DNA of 47,717 nt from JBELHR01 sp049607205 (GTDB taxonomy: Bacteria; Bacteroidota; Bacteroidia; Flavobacteriales; Flavobacteriaceae): assembly GCA_049607205.1 (NCBI GenBank), contig JBMYWH010000018.1:1-47717 (forward strand), given 5' to 3'. The position numbers and the translations under genes are program-made. Each line of letters opens with the position of its first letter. Positions within the stretch are counted from its first letter, which is position 1. Positions 7,073 through 14,405 of the stretch are shown here, piece by piece. The notes beneath the pieces were generated by a model. The model worked only from the letters and a program-made list of their open reading frames with translations. It ran no database searches and was not told where the DNA came from.

Positions 7073-9073
7073 ATGAAAAAACTATTTTTCTGTATGTTTT
7101 TTGTATTGGGTAGCATTAAGGCATACTCAATACAAAAACAAAGCCTTCAAAAGGATAGCACTTCTACGCAAAAACTGGAAGAAGTCCTAGTGATTGCTGC
7201 ATCGAACACCGAGGAGGGAAGAGAAAAACCCTTAAGTAATATAGAATCCTATTTATCAGATTTACCAAAAGTAGACATGATAAAAAGAGGTGGATACGCA
7301 TGGGAACCAGTATTAAACAACATGAACTCAGACCGCCTGAACATAAGTATAGACGGGATGATGATCTTTGGAGCTTGTACCGATAAAATGGACCCCGTAA
7401 CCTCCTATGTTTCTCTACCGAATTTAGATCATATCGACATTAATTCAGGTCAAAATAATTCCGAACTTGGAACGACCATAGGTGGCTCCATGAATCTTTC
7501 TTTGAAAAAAGGAGAGTTCAATGACCGCGGATGGGACTTCAATTTACTTTCAGGGTATGACAGCAATGGAAATGGACAAAATTATGGGTTCAGCACCCAA
7601 TTTCAAGGAGAACGCTTCTACGCTTTGATTTCCATAGACCATAAAAGTTCTGAAAACTATAAGGCAGGGGGACAAGAAGAAATACTTTACTCGGGTTTTC
7701 ATAAAAACAACCTATACACTTCATTGGGTTATAAATTCAACCCAAGAGAGCGAATTGAGGCCTTATTTATCTATGATAGAGCTACCGACGTAGGCTATCC
7801 AGCTCTACCTATGGATGTGGCCCTAGCTAGAGGAATCATAGGATCTACTACCTATACCAAAGAAAATTGGACAGAAAACATAAAAAGATTTCAAGTAAAA
7901 CTCTACGCAAACTCGGTTTACCACCTCATGGACGACAGCGCAAGACCAGATGTTCCGATCAGAATGGACATGCCAGGTTGGACTGAAACCTATGGTGCAA
8001 ATTTCAAACTGGGCTACCTGATTGATCAGCACAATTTAAACACAAGTTTCAACACTTATTACAATCACGCCTTGGCAGAAATGACCATGTTTCCCAACGA
8101 CCCCGATGAAATAGACATGTTCATGTATACCTGGCCCGATGTTGGAACCCTCCAGAGCTCCTTATACTTAAAAGACTCCTACGCGCTAAACGACAATACT
8201 CAATTAGAAGCAAACTTGAGACTCGCCTATCAGTCCGCTTATATAAAAAGCGATGTTGGATATAACAGTCTTGCCATAATTTATCCCAATTTTGATAGAC
8301 GAAAAAATTATGGATTATATTCCTTTTCTTTTGGAATCAATCATCAAAAAAATCAAATAGAACAACAACTAAGTATTGGAAGTGGATCTAGGGCTCCTAA
8401 CGTTTCAGAAGCCTATGGCTATTTCTTATTTAACAGCTCCGAAAACTTTGATTATATTGGGAATCCAAACCTAGACACAGAAAATAGTTTTAACCTAAAC
8501 TATAATATCAATATGGAAATTGGCCAAAACATTTTGAGATTTGAACAAAGCTATTTTTATACCGAGGACTATATTATCGGTCAAATTGCCCCCGATTTAA
8601 CGGCTATGACCATAGGAGCTCAAGGGGTCAAAGTGTATCAAAACATAGACTACACAAATATTTATAATGCAAACATCTCTTTGAGAACACCGATTGGCAA
8701 AAGACTTGAAATTACCAATAAAGCAACCTATGCCCTGGCAAGAGATAATCAAGGTGAAAACCTCCCATGGATCGCACCGCTTACCCTAGAATCTGATTTA
8801 AACTTAAAAATGAATTCTTGGGGAATTTCACTGAATCAAAGTTATAATTTCGAACAAAAAAACCATGGAGCTACTTACGGTGGCACCCCTACTGAGGCCT
8901 ATTACCTCATGGATATTTCGGGTTACAAAAATTTTGACTTTCAAGGAAATTATCTAAAAATCAATCTTGGAATAGAGAACATACTGGACAAATCCTACTC
9001 TAGCTATTCCAGTTGGAACAACTTACAAGAACCGGGACGTAACTTATTTATTAACTTAAACCTATTTCTTTAA
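7073..9073 (+). CDS. TonB-dependent receptor, probable copper importer (OprC/NosA-like)
   Basis: This is a 666-residue outer-membrane receptor: signal peptide (~1-18), short linker with EEVLVIAAS, plug domain (~45-140) and a 22-strand-type barrel ending in the aromatic strand NLFINLNLFL. It lacks the N-terminal carboxypeptidase-like domain of SusC proteins. The plug has Cys102 and Met106 in GACTDKMDP, and the barrel has His284 and Met286 in YHLMDD. Pseudomonas OprC binds copper through Cys143, Met147, His323 and Met325, with almost the same spacing (180 versus 182 residues from Cys to His). An extra MDM lies at 298-300. This supports copper as substrate. Its stop codon shares the palindrome TTAA with the stop of the convergent gene. 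Confidence 0.88.
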   Translation: MKKLFFCMFFVLGSIKAYSIQKQSLQKDSTSTQKLEEVLVIAASNTEEGREKPLSNIESYLSDLPKVDMIKRGGYAWEPVLNNMNSDRLNISIDGMMIFGACTDKMDPVTSYVSLPNLDHIDINSGQNNSELGTTIGGSMNLSLKKGEFNDRGWDFNLLSGYDSNGNGQNYGFSTQFQGERFYALISIDHKSSENYKAGGQEEILYSGFHKNNLYTSLGYKFNPRERIEALFIYDRATDVGYPALPMDVALARGIIGSTTYTKENWTENIKRFQVKLYANSVYHLMDDSARPDVPIRMDMPGWTETYGANFKLGYLIDQHNLNTSFNTYYNHALAEMTMFPNDPDEIDMFMYTWPDVGTLQSSLYLKDSYALNDNTQLEANLRLAYQSAYIKSDVGYNSLAIIYPNFDRRKNYGLYSFSFGINHQKNQIEQQLSIGSGSRAPNVSEAYGYFLFNSSENFDYIGNPNLDTENSFNLNYNINMEIGQNILRFEQSYFYTEDYIIGQIAPDLTAMTIGAQGVKVYQNIDYTNIYNANISLRTPIGKRLEITNKATYALARDNQGENLPWIAPLTLESDLNLKMNSWGISLNQSYNFEQKNHGATYGGTPTEAYYLMDISGYKNFDFQGNYLKINLGIENILDKSYSSYSSWNNLQEPGRNLFINLNLFL

Positions 9074-9597
9074 GAATCGCGCTTAAGCGTTTTCAACATA
9101 AAAGCCCTTAACTCTTCCGTTTGGGGCTTTCCTGTTCTACGCCCTAATCGGGCAAAAACATAGAGCATCAACCAAACAATGGCAATTACTCCCATCCACA
9201 ATAAAGAGCCATCATAGTCCATATCTAAAGACCAATGAACATAAGCTCTCATCATAAATACCCCGAAGGCAAGCCCAAGGGCCACATGAAAAAAGACAAA
9301 CATGGTCCAGACTTGGGTTTTGGGTCCGAAGACCCCTTTGAGTTTTGCTTTTTCAGGACTTGACGTTTTATCCACCTCTAAGTGAAGCTGAGGAGACCAA
9401 TAGTGATTTTCATCCTTAGGGACATCGATTACAATATGCCCGTCAACTATTTTACTACAATATTCACAATTCCCGTCCTCTAAATTCTTCTTAAATAAGT
9501 CCAATAACGCTTCCGGACTCTCGTCAAGTTCAATGGAAAATCGAGGTCTCAAAAACACCTCATTATTATAGTCTTCTTTTAAGATTTTAGCAGTCAT
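9070..9597 (-). CDS. Conserved membrane protein encoded back-to-back with der
   Basis: A protein of 175 residues from the ATG at 9597. An in-frame ATG at 9663 would add 22 mostly hydrophobic residues, but the family as I remember it begins close to the VFLRPRFSIELDES segment. Visible parts are an N-terminal soluble region with EYCSK and an HYWSPQLHLEVD segment, a GVFGP turn, then two membrane helices (in long-start numbering about 103-127 and 143-162) and a basic cytoplasmic tail. Flavobacterial homologues are sometimes labelled GTP-binding protein, but no P-loop is present, so that label probably comes from der next door. Function unknown. Confidence 0.75.
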   Translation of the reverse strand: MTAKILKEDYNNEVFLRPRFSIELDESPEALLDLFKKNLEDGNCEYCSKIVDGHIVIDVPKDENHYWSPQLHLEVDKTSSPEKAKLKGVFGPKTQVWTMFVFFHVALGLAFGVFMMRAYVHWSLDMDYDGSLLWMGVIAIVWLMLYVFARLGRRTGKPQTEELRAFMLKTLKRDS

Positions 9598-9675
9598 GTA
9601 GCTTAGTTGATTGGCAGACAATATACAAATTTGAATTAAACACACAAGGAGTAGCGTTTTCATCTGATGTTTAAC

Positions 9676-9683
9676 TATCTTTG
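9676..9683 (+). promoter_or_regulatory. der promoter -7 element TATCTTTG
   Basis: It matches TAnnTTTG and lies 20 bases before the der ATG, giving a leader of about 17 bases. Confidence 0.6.
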
Positions 9684-9703
9684 CAAAAAATATTTAAGGA
9701 ACA

Positions 9704-11017
9704 ATGAATACGATTATCGCTGTTGTAGGGAGACCTAATGTTGGAAAATCAACTTTATTTAATCGATTAATTCAAAGAAGAGAAGCTATTGTAGATTCTG
9801 TTTCTGGGGTAACTCGTGACCGTCACTATGGAAAGAGTGATTGGAATGGAAAAGAATTTTCTGTGATTGACACAGGAGGTTATGTTATTGGATCAGAAGA
9901 CATCTTTGAAGAAGAAATCAGAAAACAAGCACAGTTAGCCATTGAAGAAGCTGACATTATTGTCTTTGTAGTAGACGTGGAAAGCGGAATTACTCCTATG
10001 GATCAAGCTGTTGCTAACCTCTTAAGACAGGTAGATAAGCCTATCTTCTTAACGGTGAATAAGGTAGATAACTCTATGCGAGAAGCTGATGCCTATGAAT
10101 TCTATAACCTAGGTTTAGGGGAATATCACACTATTTCTTCGATCAATGGATCGGGAACTGGTGATTTATTGGATGCTATCGTTAAAGAAATTCCTGACAA
10201 TGAAGAAGAGGATGAAGAAACAGAGAATGAATTGCCACGTTTTGCAGTGGTAGGTCGTCCTAATGCAGGTAAATCATCTTTTATCAACGCCTTGATTGGT
10301 GAAGATCGAAATATTGTAACTGATATCGCGGGTACCACTCGTGATTCTATTGACACCCATTACACGCGTTTTGGATTCGATTTCAATCTAGTGGATACCG
10401 CTGGGATCAGAAAGAAATCTAAGGTGAACGAAGATCTTGAATTCTATTCTGTGATGCGTGCTGTTCGTCAAATTGAACATTGTGATGTCGCTGTATTAAT
10501 TATTGATGCTACCAGAGGTTTTGAAGGTCAAGACCAAAACATTTTTTGGCTTGCAGAAAAGAACCGTAAAGGAATTGTAATTCTTGTCAACAAATGGGAT
10601 TTGATTGAAAAGGAAACGAATACCATGAAGAAATACGAAGAGGAAGTTCGCAAGAAGATCTCTCCGTTTACTGATGTTCCTATCATCTTTACTTCTACCA
10701 TTACTAAGCAACGTTTGATCAAAGCTATTGAAACGGCTGTAGACGTATTTAATAATAGAAAACGTCGTATTGCCACTTCTAAATTAAACGAAGCTATGCT
10801 TGAGGTGATGCAACAGACTCCACCACCAGCAACAAAAGGAAAATACATCAAGATTAAATACTGTATGCAATTGCCTACGCCGACTCCACAGTTTGCGTTT
10901 TTTGCCAACTTGCCACAGTATGTAAAAGACCCATATAAGCGATTTGTAGAGAATCAGTTGAGAGAAATATATGATTTTAGTGGAGTACCCATTACGATCT
11001 ATTTCAGACCTAAATAA
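9704..11017 (+). CDS. der: GTPase Der (EngA), 50S ribosome assembly
   Basis: Der is a double-G-domain GTPase required for large-subunit assembly. The first P-loop is GRPNVGKS at residues 8-15 with DTGG and NKVD; the second is GRPNAGKS near residue 184 with DTAG and NKWD. An acidic linker (NEEEDEETENE) separates the two domains. A KH-like C-terminal domain ends in ITIYFRPK. The 437-residue length and start match the family. It is transcribed alone from its own promoter and ends in a strong hairpin terminator. Confidence 0.98.
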   Translation: MNTIIAVVGRPNVGKSTLFNRLIQRREAIVDSVSGVTRDRHYGKSDWNGKEFSVIDTGGYVIGSEDIFEEEIRKQAQLAIEEADIIVFVVDVESGITPMDQAVANLLRQVDKPIFLTVNKVDNSMREADAYEFYNLGLGEYHTISSINGSGTGDLLDAIVKEIPDNEEEDEETENELPRFAVVGRPNAGKSSFINALIGEDRNIVTDIAGTTRDSIDTHYTRFGFDFNLVDTAGIRKKSKVNEDLEFYSVMRAVRQIEHCDVAVLIIDATRGFEGQDQNIFWLAEKNRKGIVILVNKWDLIEKETNTMKKYEEEVRKKISPFTDVPIIFTSTITKQRLIKAIETAVDVFNNRKRRIATSKLNEAMLEVMQQTPPPATKGKYIKIKYCMQLPTPTPQFAFFANLPQYVKDPYKRFVENQLREIYDFSGVPITIYFRPK

Positions 11018-11020
11018 ACT

Positions 11021-11053
11021 AAAAAAGCGAGTTCAATTGAACTCGCTTTTTTT
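11021..11053. terminator. Bidirectional hairpin terminator between der and the TPM operon
   Basis: An AAAGCGAGTTCAA / TTGAACTCGCTTT inverted repeat is flanked by A6 on the left and T7 on the right, so it can stop transcripts from both der and the leftward TPM genes. Confidence 0.9.
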
Positions 11054-11070
11054 ATATGATATAAGCTTAT

Positions 11071-11865
11071 TTACCAGGAACCAGAAGCTCCACCTCCACC
11101 GAAGCCTCCGCCACCGAAACCTCCGCCGAAGCCTCCGCCTCCGCCAAATCCCCCAGATCCGCCACCGAACCCACCAGAAGAACGATTACTTCCCATGTTG
11201 CTCAAGAGCATCCAGGTCAAAACATCACCAGCCCCAGAACGTCTTCCACCTCCACGGCCACCGCGTCCACCACCTTTTCTAAAGATAGCGAGCATGATGA
11301 TCACAAAAATTATAAACATTACAAAGCCTGAAAACTTACCATCATCGCTAGAATTCCTTTGAGGACTTCCTTTAAATTCTCCGGAAAGAATTTGCATAAT
11401 AGCAGTTGTCCCTTTATCCAATCCTCCATAGAAATCACCTCTTTTGAAACCAGGGGTAATATAGTTCTCTATTACACGTCTAGACATCGCATCGGTCAAT
11501 GCTCCTTCTACACCATAACCAGTCACTATACCCACTTTACGATCGTTTTTAGACACCAAAATAAGCACACCATTGTCCTTACCTTTCTGTCCTATTCCCC
11601 ATCGCTGTCCAAGTTCGGCACCATAGATATTAATATTTTCACCTTCTAAAGATTCAATGGTCACAATCACCACTTGAGTAGAGGTAGTATCTGAATACTG
11701 AACCAATTTCTGATCCAAGCTTCTTACTTCAGAAGATGTCAGCATTTTAGCATAATCATATACCGGTTTCTGAACCTTAGGTTTAGCCGGGTAATTCTGA
11801 GCCGTAAGACTAAAAGCTCCTATGAAAAGAAACAGGAAACTTATTTTTTTTAAGATCTTATTCAT
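11071..11865 (-). CDS. TPM-domain membrane protein with glycine-rich tail
   Basis: A 264-residue protein: signal peptide (~1-22), TPM domain (~30-165; PF04536-type) with the LVSKNDRKVGIVTGYGVEG strand region, one membrane helix (~182-196), then an Arg/Gly then Gly/Phe-rich tail ending GGGASGSW. TPM proteins are implicated in envelope processes and in PSII repair in plants, but the biochemical role in bacteria is not settled. The gene overlaps the upstream TPM gene by four bases (ATGA) and belongs to a LemA-TPM-TPM operon common in Bacteroidota. The tail is low complexity and probably disordered outside the membrane. Confidence 0.9.
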   Translation of the reverse strand: MNKILKKISFLFLFIGAFSLTAQNYPAKPKVQKPVYDYAKMLTSSEVRSLDQKLVQYSDTTSTQVVIVTIESLEGENINIYGAELGQRWGIGQKGKDNGVLILVSKNDRKVGIVTGYGVEGALTDAMSRRVIENYITPGFKRGDFYGGLDKGTTAIMQILSGEFKGSPQRNSSDDGKFSGFVMFIIFVIIMLAIFRKGGGRGGRGGGRRSGAGDVLTWMLLSNMGSNRSSGGFGGGSGGFGGGGGFGGGFGGGGFGGGGASGSW

Positions 11866-12299
11866 GATTTTGAAATTTCATCTGACAATTCATTTTCATC
11901 GTCAGATTGGTGTGGAAAATAACTTTTCAATTGCATTCCTGCCTCTGAAATTCCGTTGATGAGCCCCTTTGCAAAAGCTCCTTCCTTAAAAGCTGAAATC
12001 ACAAGATCTCTAGTAGATTCCCAGAAATCATCCGAAACCTTATCATCAATCCCACGATCCCCAAGAATTACAAAACTATGATCGGCAACACCTACGTAAA
12101 AAAGAACGCCATTACGCAATTCTGTTTCGTGCATGTGTAATTCTTCAAAGATAGCTTTGGCCCTAGCCATAGCTTCTTGATCACTATGCTCTTCTATATG
12201 AACACGTATTTCGCCAGAGGTATTAAGCTCGGCTGCCTTGATGGCATCCACAACAGAAGATTCCTCTTCTGCACTTAAAAATGATTTAATTTCAGACAT
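11862..12299 (-). CDS. Small TPM-domain protein
   Basis: A 145-residue protein consisting almost wholly of a TPM domain: GEIRVHIEEHSD near residue 30, NGVLFYVGVADHSFVILGDRGID near 75, then AFAKGLINGISEAG. It has no signal peptide or clear membrane helix, unlike its neighbour, so it is probably a cytoplasmic or peripheral partner. It lies 9 bases after lemA and overlaps the next gene by four bases, which points to translational coupling. Confidence 0.88.
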   Translation of the reverse strand: MSEIKSFLSAEEESSVVDAIKAAELNTSGEIRVHIEEHSDQEAMARAKAIFEELHMHETELRNGVLFYVGVADHSFVILGDRGIDDKVSDDFWESTRDLVISAFKEGAFAKGLINGISEAGMQLKSYFPHQSDDENELSDEISKS

Positions 12300-12308
12300 C
12301 AGTATCGG

Positions 12309-12884
12309 TTAAAATTCAACTTTTGGTGCATTCTCTGAACCTGCAGAAGCTTCGAAATAAGCCATTTTTTCAAATCCTCCCATAGATGCAATAATGTTAG
12401 TAGGGAATTTACGAATCATCGTATTATATCCTTTGGCTACATCGTTAAATCGGTTACGCTCCACATTAATTCTGTTTTCTGTTCCTTCCAACTGACTTTG
12501 TAGTTCTAAGAAATTCTGATTTGCTTTTAAATCAGGATATTTTTCAATAGTCACTAATAATCTACCCAGAGATGAACTTAAACCATCCTGAGCCGCTTGA
12601 AACTTTTGAATAGAAGCCGCATTTAAATTACTAGGATCTACAACTGTTTGAGTCGCAGATGCACGTGCTTTAACAACTGCTTCAAGAGTTGACTTTTCAA
12701 AATCCGCATAACCTTTTACCGTACTAACTAAATTAGGTATCAGATCCGCACGTCTTTGATAAGAACTTTCTACTTTTGACCATTGTGATTGCACAGATTC
12801 CTCTGACGATACAATTCCATTATACTTTCCTACACCCCAAACGGCAAGAATTACTAGGACAATTACCCAAATCCATTTTTTCAT
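12309..12884 (-). CDS. lemA: LemA family protein
   Basis: A 191-residue protein with one N-terminal membrane helix (~4-20) and a long helical domain. Family motifs are QSQWSKVESSYQRRADLIPNL (~38-58), KARASAT, and NRFNDVAKGYNTMIRKFP near residue 150. LemA proteins are anchored by the N-terminal helix with a helical bundle outside the membrane; the molecular function is unknown. It is the first gene of the LemA-TPM-TPM unit. Length and start are typical. Confidence 0.93.
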   Translation of the reverse strand: MKKWIWVIVLVILAVWGVGKYNGIVSSEESVQSQWSKVESSYQRRADLIPNLVSTVKGYADFEKSTLEAVVKARASATQTVVDPSNLNAASIQKFQAAQDGLSSSLGRLLVTIEKYPDLKANQNFLELQSQLEGTENRINVERNRFNDVAKGYNTMIRKFPTNIIASMGGFEKMAYFEASAGSENAPKVEF

Positions 12885-12940
12885 TTTTCTAAAAATTTAC
12901 TGTTATATAATAAGTCCTTAAAAAGGACAAAATGTTACAT

Positions 12941-13276
12941 TTAACTATCTAAAGCTTTGCGAAAATTCACAAGTTCCGCTCTAATATCCTGTAGTCGTGC
13001 AATAACTTCACCTTTAGACTGAGTCTGCACAGGATTATTCTTTAATTTTTTTTTGGCACCGTCCAGGGTAAATCCACGCTCTTTGACCAAGTTGTGGATT
13101 AACCGAATTTGTTCCACATCCTCCTTAGTAAACATCCGATTTCCCTTAGCATTTTTCTTAGGTTTGATGCTATCAAATTCCTTATCCCAGAATCGAATCA
13201 AGGAAACGTTTACGTCAAAGGCGGAAGCTACCTCTCCAATTTTATAATAACGCTTTTCAGGAAGATCTATATGCAT
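12941..13276 (-). CDS. MerR family transcriptional regulator
   Basis: A 111-residue protein with an N-terminal MerR winged helix: KRYYKIGEVASAFDVNVSLIRFWDKEF (~8-34), then KGNRMFTKEDVEQIRLIHNLVKERGFTLDGAKK. A short coiled dimerization helix follows. There are no cysteines, so it is not a metal or thiol sensor of the CueR/SoxR type. It overlaps the M23 peptidase stop by one base (TAATG), so it is coupled to that gene. Target genes are unknown; no spaced dyad typical of MerR operators was found nearby. Confidence 0.92.
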   Translation of the reverse strand: MHIDLPEKRYYKIGEVASAFDVNVSLIRFWDKEFDSIKPKKNAKGNRMFTKEDVEQIRLIHNLVKERGFTLDGAKKKLKNNPVQTQSKGEVIARLQDIRAELVNFRKALDS

Positions 13277-14247
13277 TAATCTAGAGATTGGTTTTCTTGT
13301 GAAGAAAGGTCTAACATCCTGGCATACTCCTCGGGAGTTAAATCGTTGAAATAATAATATACTGGATTAACCTTGCGATTACCCTTAATCACTTCATAAT
13401 GTAAATGTGGCGCTGTAGACACTCCAGTAGATCCTACATATCCAATTAAATCACCTCTTTTCACTTTCTGTCCTCGTCTAACCACAAAACTATCCATATG
13501 ACCATAAAGCGTTTTATAATTATAACCGTGATTGATTCTCACCTGGTTTCCATAACCGCGCTTAGATTTCTTAGCCATTTCAACACGACCATTTCCTGTC
13601 GCATAGATCGGAGTCCCCTTAGGAGCAGAAAAATCCATTCCCCAATGGTATTTTTTAGTTTTATACACAGGGTGCATACGATAACCGTACCCAGAGGCCA
13701 TACGTTTCAAATCCTTATTCGAAACGGGCTGTATCGCCGGTATCGCGGCTAACATATCTTCTTTATTCTTAGCAAGCTCCACGATTTCATCTAAAGATTT
13801 CGATTGAACCACAAGCTGTTTAGATAATATATCAGACCTATAGGTTGCCTCTTTTATCATGGTAGAATTATCAAATCCATCCAAGGCCTTGTAACGATTC
13901 ACACCACCAAATCCTGCTTTGCGCTGTTCATCCGGAATAGGGTTCGCCTCAAAGAAAACTCTGTAAATATTATTGTCCCTTTCTTGAATATTCTCAAGAA
14001 CAGCAGAAGCCTCATCAATTCGCTTTTCTAGAAGCTCATAATGAAATTTTAGATTTTCCAATTCACGTGCTTGAGCCTTCTCTCTTGGAGAGGTTAACAA
14101 TTGACTGAAGCCAATAAATCCAACAAAAGCAATCAAAAATATTCCCACCACATAGAATAGAGATTTTTGAAATTTTGCCTTAGGACTTAACTTGATTTTA
14201 TGATAAGATAAAGTCGACGGATTATAATAATATTTTACTTTCGCCAT
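13276..14247 (-). CDS. M23 family metallopeptidase (peptidoglycan hydrolase type)
   Basis: A 323-residue protein: basic N-terminus, one membrane helix (~30-50), a coiled coil (~55-100), and a C-terminal LytM/M23 domain. Zinc ligands are visible in HWGMDFSAP (His and Asp) and HLHYEV (second His of the pair), with NHGYNYKTLYGHMDSF before them. The protein is anchored in the inner membrane with the domain in the periplasm. By family it cuts peptide cross-links or activates amidases. It is divergent from alaS and upstream of the MerR gene, an arrangement I remember from other Flavobacteriales. Confidence 0.93.
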   Translation of the reverse strand: MAKVKYYYNPSTLSYHKIKLSPKAKFQKSLFYVVGIFLIAFVGFIGFSQLLTSPREKAQARELENLKFHYELLEKRIDEASAVLENIQERDNNIYRVFFEANPIPDEQRKAGFGGVNRYKALDGFDNSTMIKEATYRSDILSKQLVVQSKSLDEIVELAKNKEDMLAAIPAIQPVSNKDLKRMASGYGYRMHPVYKTKKYHWGMDFSAPKGTPIYATGNGRVEMAKKSKRGYGNQVRINHGYNYKTLYGHMDSFVVRRGQKVKRGDLIGYVGSTGVSTAPHLHYEVIKGNRKVNPVYYYFNDLTPEEYARMLDLSSQENQSLD

Positions 14248-14263
14248 AATGCTAAAAATATAC

Positions 14264-14271
14264 TATTTTTG
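14264..14271 (+). promoter_or_regulatory. alaS promoter candidate TATTTTTG
   Basis: It matches TAnnTTTG, 135 bases before the alaS ATG. On the opposite strand, bases 14251-14262 read close to TATATTTT and may serve the divergent peptidase. The long alaS leader contains no recognised structured element. Confidence 0.45.
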
Positions 14272-14405
14272 TAGCTGAATTCAAGGGTATTGACCTTTGC
14301 ATCTAGCTATAGAGTCTATCAAATGTACAAAAGATTTCAGTACATAAAAACTTTTTAAGCCTTGCATAGACATTATACCCTGATTAACAAAAGAATAAAA
14401 AAGAC

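Noticed and set aside
9070..9597. GTP-binding function for the membrane protein next to der
   Set aside because: No P-loop or other G motif is present; the label probably derives from its neighbour.
11097..11205. Short GC-rich tandem repeats resembling a CRISPR or microsatellite array
   Set aside because: They are in-frame Gly codons of the TPM tail, with no spacers of constant length.
10971..11282. Arg/His-rich open frame on the plus strand
   Set aside because: It is the complement of the glycine-rich tail of the TPM protein and crosses the der stop and terminator; no family resemblance.
12941..13276. MerR protein as copper or redox sensor
   Set aside because: It has no cysteine residues and is coupled to a peptidase gene, not to the metal genes.
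14272..14405. T-box or other riboswitch in the alaS leader
   Set aside because: No T-box sequence, no strong hairpin with a T-run, and T-boxes are not typical of Bacteroidota; it appears to be an AT-rich leader.
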